A stretch of DNA of 64,000 nt from Agathobaculum massiliense (GCF_900291975.1 NZ_OMPN01000001.1:310001-374000); one strand, 5' to 3'. Numbered from the stretch's first letter, positions 8,885 through 18,073 are shown. The notes: generated from the letters alone by a model not told the origin. Numbers and translations: made by a program.

Positions 8885-10544
8885 ACTTTTGCAGCGTCTT
8901 GGCGAAGCTGTCCTTGAGAGTGACAATGCGGTTAAACCGCCCTGACTCCCGATCCTTGACATAATAGCCCATACGGACGAACTGAAAGCGCTCGCCCTCT
9001 TTCGCGTCCGCGAGAGCGGGCTCGAGTTTGCAGCCGGTCAGCTTTTTGAGGGAGTCCGGATTGAGGTAATCCAAATAGTCTTTCCCCTCAGGCAAATCGT
9101 TCGCGTTCTCAATCGTCAGCAGGTTATCGTACAGGTACAGGTCCGCATCGACCGCATGCGCGGCCGACACCCAATGGATCGTACCCTTGACCTTGCGGCC
9201 GTCCGCGGGCATCCCGTTCCCTGTCTCAAGGTCGGCGGTGCAGCGGATCTCGACGATCTCGCCGTTCCCGTCCTTGATAACCTCGTTGCATCTCACAATA
9301 TACGCGCCCATCAGGCGCACCTCGCCGTCCGGCTTTAAGCGCTGGAACTTCGGGGGCGGCACCTCGGCAAAGTCGCTCTTTTCGATATACAACTCGTGCG
9401 TGAACGGCGCCTTGCGTGTACCAGCGGCCTCGTCGCGCGGGTTGTTCGGCACCTCAAATTCCTCGCACTGGTTCGCCGGATAGTTGGTAATAACCAGCTT
9501 GACCGGCTCGGTGACCGCCATGCGGCGCAGCGCGGTGTCGTTCAGCTCCTCACGGATACAGTGCTCAAGCAGCTTGATATCCACCAACGAATCCGCCTTG
9601 GCCACGCCCGCGCGCTGGACGAAATCCAGGATGGCGCTCGGCGTGTAGCCGCGGCGGCGTAGCGCGCACAGTGTGGGCATACGCGGGTCGTCCCAGCCCT
9701 CCACATGGTGCTCGAACACGAGCTGGCGCAGGTAACGCTTGCTCATGACCGTATGCGTCATGTTCAGACGGGCGAACTCGCGCTGCTTGGGATGATGCGG
9801 CAGCGGGCAGTTGTCCACGACCCACTCGTACAGCGGGCGGTGGTTTTCAAACTCGATCGAGCAGAGCGAATGCGTGATACCCTCGATCGCATCCTGAATC
9901 GGGTGGGCAAAGTCATACAGCGGATAGATACACCACTTATCCCCCTGACGGTGGTGGTGCGCCCGCACGATACGGTAAATCGCCGGATCGCGCAGGTTCA
10001 TGTTCGGGCTGGCCATATCGATTTTGGCGCGCAGCGTTTTGGAACCATCCGCAAACTTGCCCGCGCGCATATCCGCGAACAGCTGCAGGTTCTCCTCCAC
10101 CGGACGGTCGCGGTAGGGGCTGGGCTTGCCCTGCACGGTCAGCGAGCCGCGGTAGCTGCGCATCTCCTCCTGCGTCAGGTCGTCCACATAAGCCTTGCCA
10201 GCCTTGATGAGCGCCACCGCGCAGTCGTAGCAGGTTTCAAAATAATCCGATCCATAGAACACACCGCCCGTGGGTTCCTCGCCGGTCAGCCATTTGATAT
10301 CCTCCCAGATGGAGTCCACATACTCTGTGTCCTCCTTAACCGGATTGGTGTCGTCATAACGGAGGTTGAATTTTCCGTTATACTTTTTCGAGATCGACCA
10401 GTTAATAAAGATCGCCTTGGCTGAACCGATATGCAGATAGCCGTTCGGCTCGGGTGGGAAGCGGGTATGGATCTGCTCGTTCAGCCCCGCCTCCAGGTCT
10501 GCGTCAATGATCTCGGTCAGAAAGTTACTTACGTTTTCCATCAT
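8883..10544 (-). CDS. glnS: Glutaminyl-tRNA synthetase
   Basis: Class I aminoacyl-tRNA synthetase charging tRNA-Gln with glutamine, 553 residues. The HIGH motif appears as HIGS in RFPPEPNGYLHIGSAK (near residues 28-43) and KMSKS as VMSKR. The C-terminal beta-barrel anticodon domain is present. It lies 27 bases downstream of gltX and is probably co-transcribed. The ribosome site is weak (GGGGGAA, about 12 bases away), and a second ATG directly follows the first. Confidence 0.95.
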   Translation of the reverse strand: MMENVSNFLTEIIDADLEAGLNEQIHTRFPPEPNGYLHIGSAKAIFINWSISKKYNGKFNLRYDDTNPVKEDTEYVDSIWEDIKWLTGEEPTGGVFYGSDYFETCYDCAVALIKAGKAYVDDLTQEEMRSYRGSLTVQGKPSPYRDRPVEENLQLFADMRAGKFADGSKTLRAKIDMASPNMNLRDPAIYRIVRAHHHRQGDKWCIYPLYDFAHPIQDAIEGITHSLCSIEFENHRPLYEWVVDNCPLPHHPKQREFARLNMTHTVMSKRYLRQLVFEHHVEGWDDPRMPTLCALRRRGYTPSAILDFVQRAGVAKADSLVDIKLLEHCIREELNDTALRRMAVTEPVKLVITNYPANQCEEFEVPNNPRDEAAGTRKAPFTHELYIEKSDFAEVPPPKFQRLKPDGEVRLMGAYIVRCNEVIKDGNGEIVEIRCTADLETGNGMPADGRKVKGTIHWVSAAHAVDADLYLYDNLLTIENANDLPEGKDYLDYLNPDSLKKLTGCKLEPALADAKEGERFQFVRMGYYVKDRESGRFNRIVTLKDSFAKTLQK

Positions 10545-10571
10545 AGCGTTATTAATTCCCCCAAAAGCGGA

Positions 10572-12224
10572 TCAAAGCACATCCGCACATTTTTTCAGGC
10601 GCTCGAGTACCTTTTCGCGCCCCATAATGCTCATGACCGTCTGTAGGTCGGGCGCGTTCTGCCGTCCGGCGACCGCCACGCGCACCACCATGGACACGTC
10701 GCCCACCGCGCCCTTGTAGGCGGACGGGTCGGCCTTATACGCTTTGGTGTCCGTTGCATAACCGTGCTGGGACGCGATCTGCTTCATTTTTTCAAAAAAG
10801 CTGTCCGGCGTGTCGTCTTCGTCAAACACGGCCGCGAAGTCAGTCAGGATGATCCTGGCATCCTCCGCAGGCACGCGCTCGGGCATAGTGTAGTCCGGCC
10901 GGAACAGCTCGTCAAACATAAAGTCCATATAGCCCTTGGCATCCGACCAAAGCGCCAGGTCCTTGCGCGGCTTTTTGCCGCCGCGGCCGATCGCGAGGTA
11001 CGCCTTGGAGCGCGCCGGATCGCGCGTGAGCAGTGCGTGGAACGCGGGATCGTTTGCCGCGCTCCAGTCCGCGATATAGCTGTATACGGTATCCGCATCC
11101 ATGCGGGAGATAACGTTTTTGGACACGTCGCGCAGTTTTTCGATATCGAACAGCGCGCCCGAACCGCTCATCTTCTTGGTCGAGAACGGGAAGTCGTTCA
11201 TCGGCGCGTCCGGATTGGCGCGCCGCCACTCCTCAAAGTTGGAATTTAAAAGCGTCATCAGGTATTCCAGCACCGCAGGTACCGGATACCCCTCCTGCGC
11301 GTAGAACGTGAGCGCGAGCTCTGGGTCCTTGCGCTTCGACAGCTTGCGCTTTCCGCCAGTCTCCGGATCGATCTTCATCAACTGTGCGGTGTGCGCGTAC
11401 TTGGGCGCTTTCCAGCCCATAGCACGAAACAACTGCAGGTGTACTGGCAGGGTTGCGAGCCACTCCTCGCCGCGCACAACGACCGTCGTACCCATCAGGT
11501 GGTCATCCACCACATGCGCGAAATGATAGGTCGGGATACCGTCCGACTTGAGGATGACCACGTCCTGATCATTCTCCGTGACCTCCATCTTACCCTTGAC
11601 CAGATCCTCATGACGAACCTTGTTTTCAATGCTGCCCTCCGAACGGAAACGCACCACATAGGGCGTACCCTTGTTCAGTTCGGCCTCGATCTCCTCCATC
11701 GGCCGGTCGCGCCACACGGCATATTTGCCGTAGTAGCCGAAGTTCTCCTTGTTCGCTTCCTGTGCGGCGTGCGCCGCGGCCAGCTCCTCCTCGGTGCAGA
11801 AGCACGGATAGGCCATGCCGCGCTGCACGAGCGACTTGACAAAGGTCTGGTATATCTCCGCGCGCTGGGACTGGCGGTAGGGGCCGTAAACACCGTTGTC
11901 GCCATCGAGCGACGCGCCCTCGTCGAACGGCAGGCCAAACGAGGAGAACGCCTCGATGATGGTCTGCACGCCGCCCTCTACCTCGCGCTTTTTGTCCGTA
12001 TCCTCAATACGCAGGTAGAACACGCCGCCCGACTGATGCGCCAGACGCTCGTCCACCAGCGCGCCGTACAGGTTGCCCAGGTGCATGAAGCCCGTGGGGC
12101 TTGGCCCCATGCGGGTCACCTTCGCGCCCTCCGGAAGCTGGCGCTTCGGGTAGCGCGCCTCGATCTCCTCCGGCGTGGTATGGATATGCGGAAACAGACG
12201 TTCCGCCAACAGATGATAGTCCAT
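10572..12224 (-). CDS. gltX: Glutamyl-tRNA synthetase
   Basis: Class I synthetase charging tRNA-Glu, 550 residues. The nucleotide-binding motif reads RMGPSPTGFMHLGN (near residues 38-51) and KLSKR is near 295. The protein is longer than the common bacterial enzyme of about 480 residues because of a larger C-terminal anticodon-binding half. I prefer ATG 12224 over the in-frame GTG at 12233 because GGAG lies 8 bases upstream of the ATG. It heads a gltX-glnS unit with its own promoter. Confidence 0.93.
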   Translation of the reverse strand: MDYHLLAERLFPHIHTTPEEIEARYPKRQLPEGAKVTRMGPSPTGFMHLGNLYGALVDERLAHQSGGVFYLRIEDTDKKREVEGGVQTIIEAFSSFGLPFDEGASLDGDNGVYGPYRQSQRAEIYQTFVKSLVQRGMAYPCFCTEEELAAAHAAQEANKENFGYYGKYAVWRDRPMEEIEAELNKGTPYVVRFRSEGSIENKVRHEDLVKGKMEVTENDQDVVILKSDGIPTYHFAHVVDDHLMGTTVVVRGEEWLATLPVHLQLFRAMGWKAPKYAHTAQLMKIDPETGGKRKLSKRKDPELALTFYAQEGYPVPAVLEYLMTLLNSNFEEWRRANPDAPMNDFPFSTKKMSGSGALFDIEKLRDVSKNVISRMDADTVYSYIADWSAANDPAFHALLTRDPARSKAYLAIGRGGKKPRKDLALWSDAKGYMDFMFDELFRPDYTMPERVPAEDARIILTDFAAVFDEDDTPDSFFEKMKQIASQHGYATDTKAYKADPSAYKGAVGDVSMVVRVAVAGRQNAPDLQTVMSIMGREKVLERLKKCADVL

Positions 12225-12274
12225 GATATTCACTCCAATATTCCTGCAAGGGTATAATTGCCCAGATTATGATT

Positions 12275-12303
12275 ATTTTATCACACCGGACGTTCTCATG
12301 CAA
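12275..12303 (-). promoter_or_regulatory. Promoter of gltX-glnS
   Basis: TTGCAT (12298-12303), 17 bases, TAAAAT (12275-12280) on the minus strand. Confidence 0.7.
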
Positions 12304-12313
12304 TGCAAAAACC

Positions 12314-12348
12314 ATATAAAAAGCAGCCGGAACATGCCGGCTGCTTTT
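12314..12348 (-). terminator. Terminator after the RDD gene
   Basis: Perfect 12-base inverted repeat (12319-12330 with 12337-12348), T-rich on the minus strand after the stem. It ends the GH4-EIIC-HAD-RDD unit. Confidence 0.88.
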
Positions 12349-12350
12349 CC

Positions 12351-12893
12351 TTATTTTTTTTCCTCGAAGATTTCGCTGGTGCCGGAAAGCCGGTCATGCA
12401 GCATACGCCTGCTCGGCGTATACATGCCCAGCATGATCGAAACGATCGTCACCGCCACCATCACGATCCGCAACGCGTTCGCGGCGCTGTCGCCCGCCGC
12501 GCGGGCGATCAGTTCCCGCAGCAGTTGACTGGGGAACGCGATCGCGCCCTCCACCAGCAAAATTCCGACGATCTGCCGCAGGGCGAGCGCGCCCGCCCCC
12601 ACTCTACCCGCACCCTCTGCGCGAACAATGCGCAGGCGGAACAGCCGTTTTCCCGGCGTCCGTCCATCCCAGAGGAGCGGGATCAGCCAATAATACAACA
12701 TGCCCAGCAGGAGCGCGACCGTTCCCCAAAGCCAGCCGGCAGCGCCGTCTGGGATAGAGGTGTCGATTGCTGTGGAGCCGGTACGCATGGAATTGACGAG
12801 CAGGAGCGGCGCGCCGCATGCCATCGTCGCCAGATACCAGTCCACCGCGTAAGCGGCCAGCCGCCGAAACGGCCCGACTGCATTGGTTTTCAT
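12351..12893 (-). CDS. RDD family membrane protein
   Basis: A 180-residue RDD-family membrane protein with about three to four hydrophobic segments. The family motif is visible as FRRLAAYAVDWYL near residue 9 and DGRTPGKRLFRLRIV near 75. Some RDD proteins have ion or proton antiport activity; most have no known role. The ATG overlaps the stop of the HAD phosphatase gene (ATGA), so it is the last gene of the sugar operon. Its link to sugar metabolism is only by position. Confidence 0.83.
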   Translation of the reverse strand: MKTNAVGPFRRLAAYAVDWYLATMACGAPLLLVNSMRTGSTAIDTSIPDGAAGWLWGTVALLLGMLYYWLIPLLWDGRTPGKRLFRLRIVRAEGAGRVGAGALALRQIVGILLVEGAIAFPSQLLRELIARAAGDSAANALRIVMVAVTIVSIMLGMYTPSRRMLHDRLSGTSEIFEEKK

Positions 12894-13675
12894 GCAAACG
12901 CCTCCCCGCAAACCTGTTCCAGCGCTTCCCCTACTGTTTTCACCGTCCATGAGGCAGCCCGCCGGACGCATTCCTCCGCGCGGGACATGGCAAAGCCGCG
13001 GAAGCGGGACAGCATCTCCATATCGTTCCGTCCATCCCCCGCTGTATAAACCCGCCCGGACGCAACCCCGAAATGCGCGGCAACCGCCGCAACAGCCGGC
13101 GCTTTGCCTACGCCCTTCGGCACCACATCCACATATTCGCAGTTCGGCCAGGCGGACAGGCCGAACCTGTGTAGCTCATCCGCCAGCGCGACCGCTACGC
13201 GGCCGTCCTGTGTGCGGCAGCTAATCTGATAGACCGCCGCCAGCTCCTCCGCACACCGGCGCATGGCGTACATCCGCCCGATCGCATCTATGTAAGCCTG
13301 CTCCCCTGCGGACACCTCTGCGGTGCGCACTTTGCCGCTGCGGAACATATACGCTTCTTCCCTGCCGAGCATCGTGAAGAACAGACACCGCGCCCGCAGC
13401 AGAGGCAAAGCTTTCTCCCAGCCGGAAAGCAGCTTTTCTTGCAGGCAGTCCGCGCCCGCCTCTATCCGCGCGCCGTTCATCAGGATGAGGAAATCACAGG
13501 CCAACCCATGCTGGGAAAGCTCGTCTTTCAGGGTTCCCGGGTCCCGCCCGCTACATACGCCGAAGCGTCCGCCTTTTTGACGGAACCGGCTGACCGCAGC
13601 CAAGGTCTGCGCGTCGATCTCCTGTCCATGGGACAGAGTACCGTCAAAATCGCTGGCAAACAGCACCGCGTGCAT
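12890..13675 (-). CDS. HAD-IIB (Cof-type) phosphatase
   Basis: A 261-residue haloacid-dehalogenase-like hydrolase of the Cof/IIB type. Motif I is DFDGTLS with nucleophile Asp9, motif III lysine lies in VPKGVGKAPA, and motif IV is AGDGRNDMEML. Such enzymes dephosphorylate sugar phosphates or nucleotides. Its place between PTS EIIC and RDD genes suggests a sugar-phosphate substrate, possibly relieving sugar-phosphate stress, but this is inference. Confidence 0.86.
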   Translation of the reverse strand: MHAVLFASDFDGTLSHGQEIDAQTLAAVSRFRQKGGRFGVCSGRDPGTLKDELSQHGLACDFLILMNGARIEAGADCLQEKLLSGWEKALPLLRARCLFFTMLGREEAYMFRSGKVRTAEVSAGEQAYIDAIGRMYAMRRCAEELAAVYQISCRTQDGRVAVALADELHRFGLSAWPNCEYVDVVPKGVGKAPAVAAVAAHFGVASGRVYTAGDGRNDMEMLSRFRGFAMSRAEECVRRAASWTVKTVGEALEQVCGEAFA

Positions 13676-13676
13676 C

Positions 13677-14975
13677 TTATCCCCCGATCTCTTCGGCCGG
13701 CGCAGCCTGTTCTTCCTTCAGATACTGCTTATCCAGCGCCGTAATGAACGGGTAATAGATCAGACCGCCGATCAGCAGCACCACCAACTGCAGCACGCCG
13801 CCGCGCCAGTCGTTGCACATCATCCAGCCTCCGAACGGCGCGGGCAGCGTCCACGGCACGGTCACGCCCGTCGGATACGGCACCAGGCCGAAATACATGG
13901 CGCAGAAGGAAATCAGCACAGTGACAGGCGGCACAATGAAAAACGGGAGGGCCATCATCGGGTTGAGTACCATCGGCAGACCAAAGATAACCGGCTCGTT
14001 GACGTTAAAGATGCCCGGCAGCAAGCTGAGCTTGCCCAACGACTTGATGCGCTTGGAGCGGCATTTGAACGCCATGATCGCCGCCAGCGACACCGTGTTG
14101 CCCGTGCCGCCTAGGAAGATGATGTGGTTGGCGAAATCCTGCGTCACGATATACTGGCGCGCCGCAGTAACAGAAGCCTGAAACATATCAAAGTTGGCAA
14201 AACGCGCCGCATACCACAGCGGTCCCATGAACGAGTCGATGACCGCCGTGCCATGGATGCCGAAAAACCACAGGATAGAGTTCAGTATGGTGATAAACAG
14301 CGTGCCAATCAGCGTCGTACCGATATCGGTCAGCGGCATCTGGATCATGGTCACGATGAAGTTCGTCACAGTGCCGAACGGTGTCGCTGCAAAGACCAGG
14401 CGGATAAACAGGAACAGGACAACGATCACCGTTGCCGGAATAAGCGCCTCAAACTGCCGGGACACAAAGCTCGGCACCGTGGAGGGCATCTTAATTTTCA
14501 CATTCTTTTTCAGCAGCACCGCATACAGCTTGGTCGCCAGCAACGCGGTGAGCATGGCGGTAAACAGCCCGCCCGATTCAAAGCTCGACGCGGCATAGCC
14601 GCCCTCCTCCATTTGCTGCAGCAGCAGGAAGTAGGCCGAGATCGAGATAGCGACTGCGGGCAGCGGCTCGACCTCCTCCTCCGACGCGAGGCTGTGCGAT
14701 ACGCCGACCACCGCAAACAGGGCTACCAGGCCCATCGTCGCCGGATTGACCATATCCCAGCACCAGGAATACCATACGTCACCCACGATAGAGGCCATGA
14801 AATCATGGAAAGCCTGCACTGGGAAGTCGCCGATGACAACGGCGATCGATCCAATAATCAACAGCGGCATGGAAAGCATCAGGCCGTCGCGCAGCGCGAC
14901 CAGATACTTATTGCTGGAGAGCTTCTGCGACAGCGGCATCAGATGCGTCTCCATAAATCCCGTCATTTTACTCAT
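13677..14975 (-). CDS. celB: PTS EIIC, lactose/cellobiose family
   Basis: Membrane channel component of a phosphotransferase system, 432 residues with about ten hydrophobic segments. The N-terminus (KYLVALRDGLMLSMPLLIIG) and the NEPVIFGLPMVLNP stretch near residue 319 are typical of the CelB/LicC group. GAGGGGG precedes the ATG. Its partners EIIB and EIIA are encoded about 2.5 kb away on the other strand. The neighbouring hydrolase suggests an alpha-glucoside rather than cellobiose as the true substrate. Confidence 0.9.
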   Translation of the reverse strand: MSKMTGFMETHLMPLSQKLSSNKYLVALRDGLMLSMPLLIIGSIAVVIGDFPVQAFHDFMASIVGDVWYSWCWDMVNPATMGLVALFAVVGVSHSLASEEEVEPLPAVAISISAYFLLLQQMEEGGYAASSFESGGLFTAMLTALLATKLYAVLLKKNVKIKMPSTVPSFVSRQFEALIPATVIVVLFLFIRLVFAATPFGTVTNFIVTMIQMPLTDIGTTLIGTLFITILNSILWFFGIHGTAVIDSFMGPLWYAARFANFDMFQASVTAARQYIVTQDFANHIIFLGGTGNTVSLAAIMAFKCRSKRIKSLGKLSLLPGIFNVNEPVIFGLPMVLNPMMALPFFIVPPVTVLISFCAMYFGLVPYPTGVTVPWTLPAPFGGWMMCNDWRGGVLQLVVLLIGGLIYYPFITALDKQYLKEEQAAPAEEIGG

Positions 14976-15006
14976 TTTTGTTCCCCCTCGGTTTTCTGGT
15001 TTATAT

Positions 15007-16410
15007 CTATTTCAAAACAGGGAAATGCTCCCCGTTGACCGCGATATATTCGTCCAAAATCCTGCGCGCCAAGTCGGTATCTACCACCGTGCGGTTGACG
15101 ACAAGCGCCTGTAGCGCCTTTTGGTAAGAGCCTTCGAGCGCCGCGTCCACCGTCAGCTTTTCATAGGCGTACTGCCCTTCCAGCAGGCCCTTTTCGAAAG
15201 TCCCCGCAGGCTGTATCCGCAGCGGCTCGCCGCCCCGCGCCCCCACGCGGCAGGCGACCTCCAACATCATCCCATCCGACAGGTTGGGGACAATGCCGTT
15301 GTTCTCAACCATCAGCAGGAATACTTCGTTTTGGTTATAGGCAATGCTCATTGCCAGTTCCACAATGTAGGTCGCATGCGCGTCATTGTGCGCGATCGTC
15401 GCGGATTCAAATTCGCCGTCTGCATTTTTATGCGAACCCGCGCTGTATTTCCGATCCAGGTCAAATTTTGTACCGCGTATCTTCCCCAGGGACATAATCT
15501 CGTCACAGTACGCCTTTACGCGCTTTTCCCGCCCGTCAATAACGGTGTTCGCACGGGTATAATTGGGATCGGTATGCGAAACCATGGTCTGCGGGTACAA
15601 ATAGTATTGCAGATAGGTATTCGGCAGGGAGTGCGGAAAATCCTGCACCATTTTTTCCAGATGCTTGAACGTGAAATTCCAGTAGGCGTCGTTTTTGCCG
15701 GAAAAGCCAAGCTCATCGTCGCAGTTGCCGCGCTTGAGCTTTTCCAGTATCTCCGGCAGTACATCCTCGCCCGTTTTTTTATCATACATAGCGGTAAACC
15801 AGCCGAAATGGTTAAGCCCATAATAACGCGGTTCCACATCGGTCCGCTTGCGCCCGCCGGCCAGCGGACAAAAAATATCCATGATCGAGATCGGCATATC
15901 GCAAATGTTGATCAGGCGGAAATCATCCGGAAAAACGCGCTTGGTCGCCTCCGCGACAATAGCGGCCGGATTGGAGTAATTGAGGATCCATGCCTCCGGC
16001 GACCAGCGGCGGATCGCACGCACCAGCTCGATCATCGCAGGGACCGAACGCATCCCGTAGGCAAAACCGCCGGGGCCGCAGGTCTCCTGGCCGATCACGC
16101 CGTATTTCAGCGGGATTTTCTCATCCATTTCGCGCATTTTCAAGCCGCCCGGCCGAATCTGCACAAGCGCAAAGTCAATATCCGTAAACGCGGTTTCCTC
16201 ATCTGTTGTATAGACGAATTCAGCCTCCGGATAGTATTCGCGGTAAAGTATTTCGCCAAAACGGCCGATATGCTCCTGCCTTTCCGCGTCGTTGTCATAC
16301 AGCACGACCCGGCGAAGCGGAAAATGCTCCCGCACCAGACAAAGCATCTCCAGCATATCCGGCGTATAGGTGCTGCCGCCGCCTGCGATCACAATCGAAA
16401 ATTGCTTCAT
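15007..16410 (-). CDS. glvA: GH4 6-phospho-alpha-glucosidase
   Basis: Glycoside hydrolase family 4 enzyme, 467 residues, which uses NAD and a divalent metal to cleave phosphorylated disaccharides by a redox mechanism. The Rossmann motif is VIAGGGSTYTPDM near residue 7; NYSNPAA and the metal-binding cysteine region ICDMPISI follow near 143 and 169. The CDMP tetrapeptide is the one reported for 6-phospho-alpha-glucosidases, while beta-specific CelF enzymes carry CNVP-like motifs. The ATG at 16410 has AGGAGG 10 bases upstream; a GTG at 16419 is too close to it. Confidence 0.9.
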   Translation of the reverse strand: MKQFSIVIAGGGSTYTPDMLEMLCLVREHFPLRRVVLYDNDAERQEHIGRFGEILYREYYPEAEFVYTTDEETAFTDIDFALVQIRPGGLKMREMDEKIPLKYGVIGQETCGPGGFAYGMRSVPAMIELVRAIRRWSPEAWILNYSNPAAIVAEATKRVFPDDFRLINICDMPISIMDIFCPLAGGRKRTDVEPRYYGLNHFGWFTAMYDKKTGEDVLPEILEKLKRGNCDDELGFSGKNDAYWNFTFKHLEKMVQDFPHSLPNTYLQYYLYPQTMVSHTDPNYTRANTVIDGREKRVKAYCDEIMSLGKIRGTKFDLDRKYSAGSHKNADGEFESATIAHNDAHATYIVELAMSIAYNQNEVFLLMVENNGIVPNLSDGMMLEVACRVGARGGEPLRIQPAGTFEKGLLEGQYAYEKLTVDAALEGSYQKALQALVVNRTVVDTDLARRILDEYIAVNGEHFPVLK

Positions 16411-16449
16411 GACAGCCACTCCTCCTTTTATATCCTTATATTAGGGCAC

Positions 16450-16502
16450 AAAAAGCCCGTATTCCTTTCATGTCTTTAAGCATAAAGAATACGGGCTTTT
16501 TT
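16450..16502 (-). promoter_or_regulatory. Long hairpin in the leader of the GH4 operon / after rpiR
   Basis: Arms 16450-16464 and 16487-16502 pair over 15 bases, with a further inner stem (CTTT/AAAG and ATG/CAT), then a T run on the minus strand. It lies downstream of rpiR and right at the predicted transcript start of the GH4 operon. It can be a terminator for rpiR, an attenuator or a 5' stabilising hairpin. Confidence 0.75.
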
Positions 16503-16505
16503 TCA

Positions 16506-16535
16506 AGTATTTCAAATGAATAAAAAATTTGTCAA
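16506..16535 (-). promoter_or_regulatory. Promoter of GH4-EIIC-HAD-RDD operon
   Basis: TTGACA (16530-16535), 18 bases, AATACT (16506-16511) on the minus strand. Transcription would begin within the outer arm of the hairpin at 16450-16502. Confidence 0.6.
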
Positions 16536-16621
16536 CTGTATAAAAAACATGTTTCCGATTTTTCCGCCGCGGTTGCAGCCCGCGTTCCCGCCTGTTAAAA
16601 TAGAAATAGCAGTCATATCGG

Positions 16622-17356
16622 TCAGCTTTCCTGCTGCAGCCGATCCACCAGACGGGACAGGATATATTCGAACAGGATGATCGTCCGCCCGATAAAGAAA
16701 TCAGGAACGTTATACGCTACCGATCCTCCGGTCCGTATCACCAGGCAGTTGTCGCTCATGCGTCCCAGCGTGGAATCCCCATGTGCCGTGATGGTATACA
16801 GCTTGTGCCGCAAGGTCTGCGCATGCAGGGCTACGTCCACCAGGTCGCGCGTTTCCCCGCTCTTGGACAGAATCAGCGTCAGGCTGGGCTGGTCTCCGCC
16901 CCGCATCATATCAACCGGCGCGCCGTCGTACGCAAGAATGCCCAGTGTCGCCAGCCGACGCATAAAGTATGACGAGGCGATCGTTGAAAAGCCAAGCCCC
17001 ACGATAAAAATGCAGTTGTCCCGACACCGCAGAATCTCATTTGCAAAGGCTTCAATGCGCGCTTCATCCACGGTTTCCAAAATGCTTGTCAGGTCGATTC
17101 CGGCCGCGGCATTCCGCTCCTCCTCCGCATGACGGCGGAGCGAATAGATCATATCGCTGTAGCCTTGGTATCCCAGCTTTTTGGAAAGCTTGATAACCGT
17201 GGTCGTGGACACATAGGACTGCTGCGCGACCGAACGGATATTGATTTTCGTATCATGTTCCACCGCGTCAAGTATCTGCTCCAGCACCCTATGCTCAGTT
17301 TCGTTGAGCAAATGCCGTTTGGACAGATCGATCAAATTCACCAACAGCACCCCCAT
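16622..17356 (-). CDS. MurR/RpiR family transcriptional regulator
   Basis: A 244-residue regulator with an N-terminal helix-turn-helix of the RpiR type (SYVSTTTVIKLSKKLGYQGY near residues 47-66) and a C-terminal SIS sugar-phosphate-binding domain (FIVGLGFSTIASSYF and ILSKSGETRDLVDVA). It lies between the two arms of the PTS system and probably controls both in response to a phosphosugar. The exact start is uncertain: ATG 17356 has a poor ribosome site, and in-frame GTG or TTG codons follow. Confidence 0.88.
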   Translation of the reverse strand: MGVLLVNLIDLSKRHLLNETEHRVLEQILDAVEHDTKINIRSVAQQSYVSTTTVIKLSKKLGYQGYSDMIYSLRRHAEEERNAAAGIDLTSILETVDEARIEAFANEILRCRDNCIFIVGLGFSTIASSYFMRRLATLGILAYDGAPVDMMRGGDQPSLTLILSKSGETRDLVDVALHAQTLRHKLYTITAHGDSTLGRMSDNCLVIRTGGSVAYNVPDFFIGRTIILFEYILSRLVDRLQQES

Positions 17357-17425
17357 TTCATTATTCTGCTGTTCTTATCAGTATAACATATTGTGTCGAA
17401 AAATAACAGAGGAGGCTTTTCATTT

Positions 17426-17728
17426 ATGAACGTATTACTGCTTTGCTCGCAGGGCATGTCGACCGGCATGCTATGCGACCGGATTGCGGCCGCTGCCAAG
17501 GAGGACGGCTGCGAAATGACCGTATGGGCCGCCAGCGAAATCAAGGCGCGCGAGCATGTCGGCAAGGCCGACATCATCCTGCTCGGGCCGCAGGTCCGCT
17601 ATCTCAAGAGCCGCATCGAGGAAATGGCGGAGGGCAAGCCGGTCGAGGTCATCGATATGATGGCTTACGGCACGATGGACGGCAAAAAAGTTTATAACGA
17701 TATCAAAAAGCACATGGGAGACAAGTAA
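17426..17728 (+). CDS. celA: PTS EIIB, lactose/cellobiose family
   Basis: Cytoplasmic phosphocarrier, 100 residues. The phosphorylated cysteine is Cys8 in LLLCSQGMSTGML, the P-loop typical of the lactose/cellobiose IIB type. AGAGGAGG lies 10 bases before the ATG. The next gene starts immediately after its stop (TAAATG), so the EIIB-EIIA pair is a tight two-gene unit divergent from rpiR. Confidence 0.92.
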   Translation: MNVLLLCSQGMSTGMLCDRIAAAAKEDGCEMTVWAASEIKAREHVGKADIILLGPQVRYLKSRIEEMAEGKPVEVIDMMAYGTMDGKKVYNDIKKHMGDK

Positions 17729-18055
17729 ATGGCAATTACACAGGAGCAGCTTGAGCAGGCCTGTTTCCAGCTCATCTCATTCAGCGGCGCGGCGAAAAGC
17801 GATTTCCTCGAAGCGGTTGAGTACGCAAAAAGCGGCGATTTCCCCCAGGCTGAGGCCGCTGTCGAACGGGGAAACGAAGAATACCTGCAGGCGCACAACG
17901 CCCATTTTGATCTGATCCAGGAAGAGGTCAACAGCGAAAACGGCCTGCTGACCCGTCTGACGCTGGTCCACGCAGAGGATCAACTTGCCATGGCGGAATC
18001 CACTCGCATCCTTGCCGAGCAGTTGATCGAACTGTACCGGCGCCTGCAGAAATAA
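17729..18055 (+). CDS. celC: PTS EIIA, lactose/cellobiose family
   Basis: Phosphocarrier of 108 residues, mostly helical, with the phosphoryl-accepting histidine in LTLVHAEDQLAMAES near residue 77. It passes phosphate from HPr to EIIB and forms a trimer in known relatives. GGGAG within the end of the EIIB gene serves as ribosome site. Length and sequence match the LicA/CelC group. Confidence 0.92.
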   Translation: MAITQEQLEQACFQLISFSGAAKSDFLEAVEYAKSGDFPQAEAAVERGNEEYLQAHNAHFDLIQEEVNSENGLLTRLTLVHAEDQLAMAESTRILAEQLIELYRRLQK

Positions 18056-18073
18056 GGCCCACCCGTTAAACAG

